64,000 nt of DNA from Neiella litorisoli (GTDB taxonomy: Bacteria; Pseudomonadota; Gammaproteobacteria; Enterobacterales; Neiellaceae), in contig NZ_JACXAF010000005.1 of assembly GCF_014773395.1 (NCBI RefSeq), forward strand, positions 62,001 to 126,000. The letters run 5' to 3'. The notes under the pieces are model-generated. The model saw only the letters and a program-made list of their open reading frames with translations, was not told the DNA's origin and ran no database searches. Position 1 is the stretch's first letter; every line of letters starts with the position of its first letter. Positions 15,710 to 24,381 of the stretch are shown here, in pieces. Made by a program: the position numbers and the translations under genes.

Positions 15710-17542
15710 TTAGTTTGGCGTCACTTGCCAAACGGTCAGCGAGCCACTGACTTCGTTACCCACAAGCAGTAATGCGTTGCCTGTTGGGCTATCTGCTTGC
15801 TCAACGAAGACTAAACTCTCCGGTGCCAGGTCACCCATTTGCTCGGCGTTGTCGTCAATATTGAAGCCTTCGGTGAAGTCACGGTTATTGACGTAGTTGA
15901 CGAAGAACGCGTTGTACGGGTTGGTGATATCGTAAACCATTACCCCACCGGTGCGCTCCAAGCCAACGAAAGCATAGGTGCGATTGTTTAAGGTGCCGAC
16001 GGTCAGCGCTTCTGGCTCTGGGCCTTTGTTTTCTGAGCGATCGTCATTGGCGTTTTCATCGTCGGTGTTGTTAAACGCTGCGCCATGAACCGCTGCGGTA
16101 ATACGCTCCATGTCATCGCCTGAATCAAACACCACCATGCCATTTTGATCCCAGATGGTGAATGAGCGAGCGCCATAGGTGTAGGCAGCATCGTATTCAC
16201 CATCGCCATCGGCATCACCTAAAGCATTGGTCACTTTCAGATCTTCGATCACGCCCATTGCTTGCAGTGTTTCAAGCTCACTGCCCGGTTCGGCATCGAG
16301 CTTTTTCACTTTGCTTTCTTCAGTGAAAGCAAGGCAATCACCGTCATCAAACTCCATGCCGCCAGCAGCTAAACAACTTGCTTCGTCATCAGCACCAAAG
16401 ATGTACTCGCGAGCATCACCTTCATTAGCTGTGACGAGGAACATGGCGCCATTCCAGCTGAATGAGGAAATGGTGTCAGGCATGTAAACGCCATACAGAC
16501 CCGGGTATTTGCCGAAGCTCACTTCGCCATCTTCGGTACCGTCAATGTACAAATCACTCCAGTCTTTGAAGCCCAAGCCGCGAATTTCAACACTGTTGTC
16601 CGTTAAATCGACAATTGCCAAGCCATTGTTTTCTTGCAACGTGACATAGGCCATGGTGTCTGATGTGGTGATGTATTCAGGCTCTAAATCTTGTGCCACT
16701 GTGGTATTAATCGTGACGCCATTAATGGTGCGGCCGGTTGGATTTGGAAAGTGCATTCCCATCGCTTCTAGGTCCGCCTGCATACCGTTGTAGGCTTTGA
16801 AATCAAGGATGGTGGCAGTCGCGGCTGGGGCACCGTCAGTGATTGCAATAATCGCAATCGAACCTTCTGGGTCGTTGGTGTAGTCGTCACTTGGCTCACC
16901 TTCGTTGGCAACGATTACTTTGCTGCCGTCTGGAGTGAAGGTCACCATATCTGGCAGATTGCCAACTTCAACAGCGCTAACAAATGCCGGTACGCCAGCA
17001 TTCAGGCCGTTGTAAAACACAATAAAACCGTTATCAGCTTGCGAATCAGCTTCAACGGCGACCGCCATTAAGTCGCCATGAACAGCAATACTGTTAGCGC
17101 CACCGAGTGCCACTCCGCCAGCTTCAGCTGGCAAATCCATTGACGTTGCAGACAAGGTGTTGTCTGTTAGCGGTGCGCTCAAAGCGGTTGAGGTCAGATC
17201 TGAAATGTCGATCATCGCCACTGAGTCTTCCGAGCTGTTCACCGCATATATAGTTTGCGTGGCGGCGTGGTATTGAACGATTTCAGCGGCTGCCAAATCA
17301 CCAGCATCAGCGGCACCTTGGTTTAACACGATACGACCAACTGCGGTCAAGTCGACGCCCATACTGGCGTCTTGGCCATCGCTACCGTCGGCGCCATCTT
17401 GGCCATTTGTACCGTCCATGCCCGGCGCGCCGTCAGCACCATTGGTACCGTTGACGCCATCTTTGCCATCGTCTCCGTCACAGCCAGTTAGCGCCAGCGC
17501 AGATAGTACCCCTAGTAAAATCAGATTCTTTTTGAATTGCAT
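15710..17542 (-). CDS. Choice-of-anchor I beta-propeller lipoprotein with collagen-like stalk
   Basis: The ATG at 17540-17542 gives a 610-residue protein with a lipoprotein signal (LSALALTGC, Cys21); the frame upstream of it is not signal-like. Right after the cysteine, residues 23-58 form about twelve Gly-X-Y triplets rich in Asp and Asn. The rest is a beta-propeller of the choice-of-anchor I type: RIVLNQGAADAGDLAAAEIV, YAVNSSEDSVAMIDISD, MVTFTPDGSKVIVANEGEP. An Asp-rich DADGDGEYD loop probably binds calcium. The family is often annotated as esterase- or phosphatase-like, but no activity is established to my knowledge. The collagen-like repeat probably acts as a stalk holding the propeller off the outer membrane. 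Confidence 0.85.
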   Translation of the reverse strand: MQFKKNLILLGVLSALALTGCDGDDGKDGVNGTNGADGAPGMDGTNGQDGADGSDGQDASMGVDLTAVGRIVLNQGAADAGDLAAAEIVQYHAATQTIYAVNSSEDSVAMIDISDLTSTALSAPLTDNTLSATSMDLPAEAGGVALGGANSIAVHGDLMAVAVEADSQADNGFIVFYNGLNAGVPAFVSAVEVGNLPDMVTFTPDGSKVIVANEGEPSDDYTNDPEGSIAIIAITDGAPAATATILDFKAYNGMQADLEAMGMHFPNPTGRTINGVTINTTVAQDLEPEYITTSDTMAYVTLQENNGLAIVDLTDNSVEIRGLGFKDWSDLYIDGTEDGEVSFGKYPGLYGVYMPDTISSFSWNGAMFLVTANEGDAREYIFGADDEASCLAAGGMEFDDGDCLAFTEESKVKKLDAEPGSELETLQAMGVIEDLKVTNALGDADGDGEYDAAYTYGARSFTIWDQNGMVVFDSGDDMERITAAVHGAAFNNTDDENANDDRSENKGPEPEALTVGTLNNRTYAFVGLERTGGVMVYDITNPYNAFFVNYVNNRDFTEGFNIDDNAEQMGDLAPESLVFVEQADSPTGNALLLVGNEVSGSLTVWQVTPN

Positions 17543-17688
17543 TGTTCTATCCCTAATCTCTGTATTCTTGTTTGGGTGAGTCACTGCGCATTGTTTGAAA
17601 TCGATGTGACGATGGCATGAACAGCAGATGACAATGGTGTGGCAGATAAATGACAATGAAGTAAAACTTGGTGTTAAAGGGAATCGTG

Positions 17689-18051
17689 ATGGAGCGGTCA
17701 ATGGCGAAGATTATTAAAGGATTCGTTGCAGGACTGGCTGTCGGCTGGTCGAATGCCTGCTTAGCAGGATGTGGCGAAGGCACTGAACAATGCTTAGTGA
17801 TCAGCGAGCTCGGAGAGCGTTGGTTGTCGTGCCAGATCCGAATTTGCGCCAATGCCAATGAATATTCATCGGATTGGCAGTTAGTCGATGGTAGCAGCGT
17901 GAGCCTTTATCGGGGGGCTTCAGAGCAGCGTCTATTGGTTGACGGCAAACATGGTCTGGAACTGCCTAATGCCATCTTGAAGGATGATTTGAGCTGCTTT
18001 GGCACAGCAACTTTAGACAGAGTTTACTGTACCAAAGCGATCTCCTATTAA
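17689..18051 (+). CDS. Small exported cysteine-containing protein, unknown
   Basis: Starting at the ATG at 17689, which has AGGGA upstream, the product is 120 residues. A signal peptide is plausible (IIKGFVAGLAVGWSNACLAG). The mature part has six or so cysteines (CGEGTEQC, LSCQIRIC, LSCF, VYC), suggesting disulfides in the periplasm. No family is recognised. It is divergent from the propeller lipoprotein and convergent with the PepSY gene, ending two bases from it. Confidence 0.6.
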   Translation: MERSMAKIIKGFVAGLAVGWSNACLAGCGEGTEQCLVISELGERWLSCQIRICANANEYSSDWQLVDGSSVSLYRGASEQRLLVDGKHGLELPNAILKDDLSCFGTATLDRVYCTKAISY

Positions 18052-18053
18052 GT

Positions 18054-19130
18054 TTATCCTGCGTTTATTTTCCGCTTGCGGATCAAATACATGACCAACC
18101 CAGTAATGCCCAGTAATACCGGCATCAAGCCCAGCACACACCAGATGATCCGACTCGGCAAACCGGCAAAATAACCAAAATGGAGCTTGCGAAAACTGTC
18201 TAATACGACCGCCGTATTGCTGGCTTCTCGAATATCAAATGTGGCAATCAATTCGCCGGTTGATTTATCAAAGGTCACCGTGCTGGCGTATTCGCTGGTC
18301 AGAGGGTTACCGGTGGCCACTTCGCCCCAGAAGGTAATTTGCTCGTCCGGCTCGTGAGGAATGCTCAGGTAGCCAGCTTTGAAGGTCGCCAGCTCTTGTT
18401 CTGCCTGCAGTCGTAGCGCTTCGAATGAGATCTCGGGGCTGTGGTAGGGCGCTTCAATGTAATGGTGCCCTTCGAGGGCATGCTCGGCTTCGTGCTGCAG
18501 CACCACAAAATTCCAGTAAGCGCCGGTAAAGGCGATGATGATTAACACGGGCGAACTGATAATGCCGGTGAATTTGTGGAAGTCGCTGTATAGGATGCGT
18601 TTGGCGGCACTGAGCCGCAAGGTGAATAATTTTGCCCAAAAGCGGCGGTACAACACGACTCCACTGATGCCAAGGAACAGCATCACCAGTGCGACAACAA
18701 AGCCAACCACGGCACCTTGGGTATGCAGTAAAAAGGTGTAATGCAGATCGAGTAGCCAATCGGTCAGGTAGTGCCCCATCGGTTGTGGCTCGGAGAGTAG
18801 CTTGCCTTGGTACTGATCGAGGTAAATTTTGTACCAGTCGTCGGTACCGCGCATCATCAGGTAGCCGGCATCAGAGCGTCGCTTATCATCGAATAATTCC
18901 CAGCCTGCCAGCTCAAAATCAGTATGCGTGGTGACGACTTGCTGCATCATTTGATCGAGCGGCATTCTTGGCGCGTTTGGCTGTGCGGCAACACTCATGT
19001 GCTCGGGGCGGAGCAGGGTGTCCAGCTCCACTTTGAATACCAGAATTGAGCCGGTGATGGAGACAATGAAAATTGGCAGCAAGGCGATAATTGCGCCATA
19101 TGAATGCCATTTGAAAAGCTTTTTTCTCAT
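18054..19130 (-). CDS. PepSY-associated TM helix protein, iron-regulated type
   Basis: A 358-residue inner-membrane protein with four hydrophobic helices at about residues 12-35, 140-165, 190-215 and 325-350. It shows the family layout: KWHSYGAIIALLPIFIVSITGSILVF at the N-terminus (read as helix 1), LLDLHYTF before helix 2, DFHKFTGIISSPVLIIIAFTG at helix 3, and a periplasmic PepSY-like domain between. Relatives lie next to TonB-dependent siderophore receptors, where they are thought to reduce ferric siderophores or otherwise aid iron release. It follows the receptor gene by 125 bases on the same strand and is probably co-regulated by Fur. Confidence 0.88.
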   Translation of the reverse strand: MRKKLFKWHSYGAIIALLPIFIVSITGSILVFKVELDTLLRPEHMSVAAQPNAPRMPLDQMMQQVVTTHTDFELAGWELFDDKRRSDAGYLMMRGTDDWYKIYLDQYQGKLLSEPQPMGHYLTDWLLDLHYTFLLHTQGAVVGFVVALVMLFLGISGVVLYRRFWAKLFTLRLSAAKRILYSDFHKFTGIISSPVLIIIAFTGAYWNFVVLQHEAEHALEGHHYIEAPYHSPEISFEALRLQAEQELATFKAGYLSIPHEPDEQITFWGEVATGNPLTSEYASTVTFDKSTGELIATFDIREASNTAVVLDSFRKLHFGYFAGLPSRIIWCVLGLMPVLLGITGLVMYLIRKRKINAG

Positions 19131-19255
19131 GCTGTCGTTCTTAATTTGTTATCAAAAAAGGAAACCGCCTGTGACGGAAAAGGCCCGTTGCCAATAACGA
19201 CGAGAATCGTCACTGGCAGCAGGCCTGTATTTAACAGTGAGTTAGTGCTGACTGC

Positions 19256-21385
19256 TTATAGCTTCCACATTAACGTTGCGCTGTAGTTTGCCGGCGCACC
19301 GTAATACCCTTGCGCCCAGTACAGGCTATTGAGGTATTTTTCGTCGGTGACGTTGTAGACATTGAAGGCCAATGAGATTTTGTCGTTGAACTGATAACGA
19401 GCCATCAAGTCAACAATGGCATAACTACTTTGCTTGGTGACGATCTCTTCACCGGCATTGGCAAAGCCTTCGCCGACCACACCTTGGACACGAGAAATGT
19501 CATCTTGCCAGCGCATGTTGCCACCGAAAGAAAAGCCTTCGATCATTGGCACATCATAGACGGCGGACAATTTGAATAATTTTTCTGGGGTGTAGTCGGC
19601 CACCATGTCATCACCGCTAATGCTGAAATCGGTGTAGCCGACACTCATGTTCAACCCTTCGACCACTTCACCGGCAAGGTGAAATTCGAACCCGTCACTG
19701 CTAATACCATCGGCACCGCGATAACGAACTTCCGTTGGTGGTGCATCTTCGTAATCGGGGTGGACCACTGCGACATTGGTTTGCTCAATGTCGAAGTAGG
19801 CAGCGCTAGCCAACAGGCGGCCGCCAAATAATTCCGCTTTGACGCCGATTTCTTTGCTTTCACCGGTAATCGGATCCAGCGTTTTGTCATCAATACCCAG
19901 CTCAGTTTGTGACACGAATGTCTCGGTGTAGCTGGCATATGCAACGACATCAGGCAACACGCGGTAGATTAAACCAAGGTACGGAATGAACTCATCGGCG
20001 TTGGCATCTTGCGATACATCATAAGAAACCCCATCCACTTCCCAATCGTTATAACGGCCACCTGTGGTTAGGTGCAGGCCATCAGCTAACTCAAAGCGAG
20101 CAGTGGCATAAACCGCCTTTTGAGTTTGTTCAACATCGGCGCCGGTTTCGCCATCAGCAAATACAGGTTTTGGGGTGTCGCCGTTCCAGGTGTTTAAATC
20201 CGGCATTACAGGGAAACCATTGCCTGTGGTGTAGTCATACAACGAGCGCGACTGCCACTCCATGGTGTCGTAGGTCGCCCCAATTACGACTTCATGATCG
20301 CGGCCAAACAGACCAAAATCACCGGCGACGTAGATATCAAACAAGTCGCTAGACTCATCATTCACGTACTCACTGGCATAGCCAAATAAGCCCAATTCGG
20401 TCTCGCTGTCGGGTGTGCCGTAAACGTAGAACAATTCGCTGTCTTCATCATGGTCACGGTGTGAGTAAGTGGCGCGCAAGTTCCATTGATTATTGAACTG
20501 GTGAGCGAGTTCAACCACAGTATTGTTTCGGGTGACTTCCCAGTTTGACCAGTTAGCCGAAGTGCTGGTTTCGCGAGCATAGTTGGTTGCACTGCCATCA
20601 GTGTAGTAGAGCGGCAGAGCGCCCCAGAGGTTGCCTTCGGCATCGTTGCGCGTGTAGGCGTGGCTGATCGATAGCTCGGTGTTTTCGCTGATATTGGCTT
20701 GCAAGAACACATAGCCAATGTACTTATCGGTGGAGTAACGATCCAAGTAGGATTCGGCATTGTCGGCGGCGGCAACGGCGCGAACAGCAAAGGTATCGTT
20801 GATTTGGGTGTAACCATCGACTTCAACTCGAGTGCTGCCCCAGCTGCCATAGGTGCCAGCCATCGCAAGGTTGGAGTCCTGGCCTGGACGTTTGCGAATA
20901 TAGTTGACGGTGGCCGATGGGTTACCAACGCCAGTCATCAAACCATTGGCACCTGAGATCACTTCAATGCGATCATAAATGACTGTGTCATCGCCAGCTT
21001 GGTTGTTGCCATAAGCCAATGGCAAACCAACACCGTCAATTTGGAAATTGGTGACATCAAAACCTCGAGCAGTGTAGTAGGTCCGATCGGTTTCGATGCT
21101 TTCAACATGAATACCGGTCGCGGCATGGAGTACATCGTTGATGTCTGTTAGTCGGAAATCTTCAATTTGCTGAGCAGTGATCACCGTAACTGACTGCGGG
21201 ATTTCGACGATTGGTAGTTCAAGTTTAGAAGCGCCACTCGCAGAGTGGGCATTGTAGCCTTTGATATAACTGCCACGAACTTCAATGCGCTCGGCTTGAT
21301 CAGTTGATTGATTTTCCTCGGCCACAGCATGTGATGCCGATACCAATGCCAGCAAAACAGCTGTTGCAAGTGTGCTTTTATTCAT
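19256..21385 (-). CDS. TonB-dependent siderophore receptor
   Basis: The ATG at 21383-21385, after an AGAAG ribosome site, gives 709 residues. A signal peptide (MNKSTLATAVLLALVSASHAVA) precedes a TonB-box region (ERIEVRG), the plug domain (LPIVEIPQSVTVITAQQIEDF to SATVNYIRKRPG) and a 22-strand barrel ending YSATLMWKL. The plug resembles FhuE/FoxA/FpvA-type receptors, so a hydroxamate or mixed-type ferric siderophore is the likely substrate. An upstream Fur-like site and the downstream PepSY protein support iron uptake. An ArsR-type regulator is divergent from it. Confidence 0.93.
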   Translation of the reverse strand: MNKSTLATAVLLALVSASHAVAEENQSTDQAERIEVRGSYIKGYNAHSASGASKLELPIVEIPQSVTVITAQQIEDFRLTDINDVLHAATGIHVESIETDRTYYTARGFDVTNFQIDGVGLPLAYGNNQAGDDTVIYDRIEVISGANGLMTGVGNPSATVNYIRKRPGQDSNLAMAGTYGSWGSTRVEVDGYTQINDTFAVRAVAAADNAESYLDRYSTDKYIGYVFLQANISENTELSISHAYTRNDAEGNLWGALPLYYTDGSATNYARETSTSANWSNWEVTRNNTVVELAHQFNNQWNLRATYSHRDHDEDSELFYVYGTPDSETELGLFGYASEYVNDESSDLFDIYVAGDFGLFGRDHEVVIGATYDTMEWQSRSLYDYTTGNGFPVMPDLNTWNGDTPKPVFADGETGADVEQTQKAVYATARFELADGLHLTTGGRYNDWEVDGVSYDVSQDANADEFIPYLGLIYRVLPDVVAYASYTETFVSQTELGIDDKTLDPITGESKEIGVKAELFGGRLLASAAYFDIEQTNVAVVHPDYEDAPPTEVRYRGADGISSDGFEFHLAGEVVEGLNMSVGYTDFSISGDDMVADYTPEKLFKLSAVYDVPMIEGFSFGGNMRWQDDISRVQGVVGEGFANAGEEIVTKQSSYAIVDLMARYQFNDKISLAFNVYNVTDEKYLNSLYWAQGYYGAPANYSATLMWKL

Positions 21386-21470
21386 ACTTCTTCTCCCAGA
21401 AAGTCCCCCAGCGCCACCGGGGGCAAATACGGAGCGAATGATATATGTCACACAAGTTAAAGTAAATACA

Positions 21471-21489
21471 AATGAGAGTAATTATCGTT
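21471..21489 (-). promoter_or_regulatory. Fur-like box upstream of the TonB receptor
   Basis: On the minus strand AACGATAATTACTCTCATT resembles the Fur consensus (GATAATGATAATCATTATC), with GATAAT and TCATT in place. It is about 85 bases upstream of the receptor ATG. Pattern match only. Confidence 0.5.
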
Positions 21490-21576
21490 ACGTTGACTGA
21501 AATCAATTAATGACTGTTTGTTGAGCAATGCGATTTGGTGTGGTTTAAGTGAATTATCGGCCAATCCAACTGACTC

Positions 21577-21606
21577 TAATATATTTCTGGTAACATCGAA
21601 ATATTA
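21577..21606. promoter_or_regulatory. Imperfect inverted repeat before arsR-type gene
   Basis: TAATATATTTC and GAAATATTA pair with a two-base bulge around a ten-base spacer. The repeat ends 44 bases before the regulator ATG and may be its own operator. ATTATCGG is also repeated at about 21553 and 21603. Confidence 0.4.
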
Positions 21607-21650
21607 TCGGTGCTGGCGTGGTATTAAAACCTGTTGAGGTAGGCATAGCC

Positions 21651-21950
21651 ATGAAATTGGAATTGGTCGCAAAGACGTTGAAAGAATTGGGGCACCCAAC
21701 TCGCTTGGCTGTTTACCATGCGGTGGTTCGAGCTGGTCGTCAGGGCGTTGCAGTCGGTAGCTTGCAGCAAAAACTCAATGTGCCGGGCTCTACTTTATCT
21801 CATCATTTGTCGGGCTTGCTGTCAGTGGGGTTGATCAGTCAGCGACGCGAGGGCCGAACACTATTTTGTGTCGCCGATGATGAGCGTTTTAATGCCATGG
21901 TGAGCTTTCTTCAGAATGAATGTTGCGCCGATGAAGAGCCCAATCAATAA
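21651..21950 (+). CDS. ArsR-family transcriptional regulator
   Basis: The ATG at 21651 gives a 99-residue winged helix-turn-helix protein: LKELGHPTRLAVYHAVVRAG, then the recognition helix PGSTLSHHLSGLLSVGLI and the wing QRREGRTLFCV. The ELCVCDL metal site of classic ArsR is replaced by GVAVGSLQ, so it is not an arsenite sensor of that type. Two adjacent cysteines near the C-terminus (NECCADE) could bind a metal or sense redox state. It is divergent from the TonB receptor, so it may co-control iron or other metal uptake. Confidence 0.88.
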   Translation: MKLELVAKTLKELGHPTRLAVYHAVVRAGRQGVAVGSLQQKLNVPGSTLSHHLSGLLSVGLISQRREGRTLFCVADDERFNAMVSFLQNECCADEEPNQ

Positions 21951-21981
21951 AAAAGCAGCCAAGTGAATTGGCTGCTTTTTT
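21949..21981. terminator. Bidirectional terminator, arsR-type / tubulin-like genes
   Basis: AAAAAAGCAGCC and GGCTGCTTTTTT form a perfect stem around a nine-base loop, with A and T runs on both sides, between two convergent genes. Confidence 0.88.
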
Positions 21982-22011
21982 GCTACTGATCATAGTGTCT
22001 AGATATGGTGT

Positions 22012-24171
22012 CTACAGTAGTTCTGTTGGCTTGTTATCACTAAGTGACAGTATTTTGGTCCGACTGATACGGTGACGATAGATTTCACGCAAGTAACGGA
22101 TTGTCTTCTTAATGTTCTCTGAAGATAACCGAATGTCGTTAATTGACTGGAATTTATTGTCGTCTCGAATCAGCTCTCGATATTTCTTCTCGTACATGGG
22201 TTTGATGGCAAACCAGTTGGTATCGAGGATTTTGGCTGGACTTTCAAACTGATTGACCAGCGATTCAATCTTTTCTTCATCAAAAGTTTCGGCTTTGATG
22301 AGCTCGATAATTGCCTGATCTAACGTGCTGTCGTAGCGATACTTGTCCTTAGCGAAGCAGCGCTTGATGTAAGACACAATCAGGGTAATGAAGTCATCAC
22401 TCAAGCACGGGCTTTTCGCTACTAGGGTGGTCAGCGATAGATTGGCCGAAGTCCCAATGACCAACGCATAGCGTTTCAATGTGGTGTTCGGGAATAAGGC
22501 ATTGAGGTGGCTCTTCAGCCGGTTCAGCGCCACGTAGGACAGTTTGTAATCTTTTGGTAGCGATACGATTGACACCACTGACGAACAGTTTTTGAAAAAG
22601 TGTAGGTTGTTCAGCGCATTGGCGTCGTAACTGCCGCTTTTATACTTGGCCAGCGCATCTCGGTAGCGAGCCGATTCAATGGGTAACAGGCTAATGCCTT
22701 CGATGGCTTGGGTGTCTTTGTTAAAGTGAGGCAATTCAATCGAACGATAGAATAAATCGTCGATATCAATGCCATTGTGCTTGTCACCAAACAGAGCTTC
22801 TTTCGATTGCGGTACCACGCTTTCGGCATACGCCACTGCGACAGGGCCAGCCAAACTCATGAACAAATCGTTGGCATCTAAACGGATGGTCTCACCAATA
22901 TCAATACCAGCGCGACGGAAGTAATTTTCATCGTAATCCGTGGTAACTGCTTGGGCAGTTAGAATGTTGAAGATCTGCTGCGAAATGTACTGGTTGGCGT
23001 ACTTCTCCATGGAGTTGACGTCTATTTCTTCTGCCTTAGCGTCGTCAGTTTCTTCGGCATAACGCATGATGTCATTGGAGATCAGCATCATCGCATTCCA
23101 TGGCCGAATGCGTTGCATCACGCTCGCTTCGCTTTCTGCTTCGTCATCGTAGTTGTAGGAAAAGTCCCATTCTTCCGATAAATATTTACAGAGCAGGCGA
23201 CCAGCGTTGATGTGCAGTGCTTCTGAGACACTCACTTGTTGATTGGTGATGTTTGGCAGAATACAAATGCCGCTGGTGAAAATTGGTTCAAATACAAACG
23301 AGCGATGACGATCGTCATCAAGCGCTTCATTGGGGCGCACTTCAAATGTTTTGCGCATGTAGGCGTATTGCTGGGCCAGACCAAATTCCGATGCCATGCC
23401 CGAGCCGGTCCCGCCGCCAGCACTGAATATGTAGAAATACAAACGGCTTTGGTTGGCTTTAATGCCGCAAGAATCAATCAAATATGAGTGAATGAATTTC
23501 CAATCGGGGTTGCTGAATTTTTCGGTATCTTTATTGAGGATGATTTTGGCCAAGTACTGGCCAAGAATTGGCGCGTTACCGGCGCCGCCAGCATGGACCT
23601 CGGACAGATCCATGATTTTCATTTTGGTGTAATTTTCGAGAAAACGGCCATCTTCGGTTTGTGACGAATAGCGAATGCGGCCGGCGATGTCTTTGTCTAG
23701 ATCGCCGAGCATCACAATTGGCTCGATGAGAAAAATAGGTTTTAGCGCATTGGTGGCATTTAAGTGCAAGCTGCGGCGGATCCAGCGCAGTGGTCGGCCG
23801 TCTTTCTCCAACCGCTGCTTCTCCATATTCTTGAACTCATTCAAATAATAAGAGCGAGCTCGATAAACTAGGGTGGCCACTTCCAATGCGATATTTGAAC
23901 CACAGCGTCCCAAGCCGATGAGGCAGACCGAAGGAAAGCTATGGTTGGCAGGGATTCGCTCTTGTTCAGAGCCGACCTGTGGGTAAACATCATCACGCAG
24001 TGTGTCCAAGTTGGACAGGATCTTCTCCAGTTCTCGTTCAGTGAAGAAGTTGTAATTTGTTGGCGCAGGCGCAGGAACCATTTCATCGGCAATAATGACC
24101 GTTGGCTCTTTCTCAGGTTTGTTTTCAACTTGAGGCGTTGGCGTTTTTGCTTTGGTACGGTTGGAGGTCAT
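22012..24171 (-). CDS. Tubulin/FtsZ-superfamily GTPase, large divergent type
   Basis: A 719-residue protein with the GTP-binding loops of the tubulin superfamily in order: T1 VCLIGLGRCGSN (residues 82-93), an acidic GDLDKD (156-161), T3 AGGAGN (194-199), the G-box AGGGTGSGMA (251-260), a likely guanine-contacting Asn322 in HINAGRLL, and a T7-like LDANDL (431-436) that would complete the active site of the next subunit. The G-box is closer to tubulin (GGGTGSGMG) than to FtsZ (GGGTGTGAA). About 80 disordered residues precede the domain and about 270 follow the T7 loop, far longer than FtsZ. It may belong with the bacterial Tubulin_2-like families. No membrane segment is seen. GGGAG precedes the ATG. 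Its cellular role is unknown; polymer formation is likely but inferred. Confidence 0.85.
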   Translation of the reverse strand: MTSNRTKAKTPTPQVENKPEKEPTVIIADEMVPAPAPTNYNFFTERELEKILSNLDTLRDDVYPQVGSEQERIPANHSFPSVCLIGLGRCGSNIALEVATLVYRARSYYLNEFKNMEKQRLEKDGRPLRWIRRSLHLNATNALKPIFLIEPIVMLGDLDKDIAGRIRYSSQTEDGRFLENYTKMKIMDLSEVHAGGAGNAPILGQYLAKIILNKDTEKFSNPDWKFIHSYLIDSCGIKANQSRLYFYIFSAGGGTGSGMASEFGLAQQYAYMRKTFEVRPNEALDDDRHRSFVFEPIFTSGICILPNITNQQVSVSEALHINAGRLLCKYLSEEWDFSYNYDDEAESEASVMQRIRPWNAMMLISNDIMRYAEETDDAKAEEIDVNSMEKYANQYISQQIFNILTAQAVTTDYDENYFRRAGIDIGETIRLDANDLFMSLAGPVAVAYAESVVPQSKEALFGDKHNGIDIDDLFYRSIELPHFNKDTQAIEGISLLPIESARYRDALAKYKSGSYDANALNNLHFFKNCSSVVSIVSLPKDYKLSYVALNRLKSHLNALFPNTTLKRYALVIGTSANLSLTTLVAKSPCLSDDFITLIVSYIKRCFAKDKYRYDSTLDQAIIELIKAETFDEEKIESLVNQFESPAKILDTNWFAIKPMYEKKYRELIRDDNKFQSINDIRLSSENIKKTIRYLREIYRHRISRTKILSLSDNKPTELL

Positions 24172-24381
24172 CGCTACTCCCTCTTTACTGTCAAATATCA
24201 GACCCGCACCGATGGTTCCCTTACCGGGTGTGTTGAGCGTACAACCAGTTCGCGCAGTGCTGGTGTGTCCATTATTGGTACAACTAACTCGATAACTATA
24301 GCAGGGCGCTAGAAGTCAGTAGATGTTTACAGATCTCAGATTTCAGATCTTTCATAGAGCATTAACCGTGAGTACTCAGAG

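Noticed and set aside
21651-21950. Arsenic-resistance regulator
   Set aside because: The ELCVCDL metal-binding motif is absent and no arsenite transporter or reductase is nearby, so only ArsR-family membership is claimed.
22012-24171. Cell-division FtsZ
   Set aside because: The length, tubulin-like G-box, long C-terminal extension and lack of dcw-cluster neighbours do not fit FtsZ.
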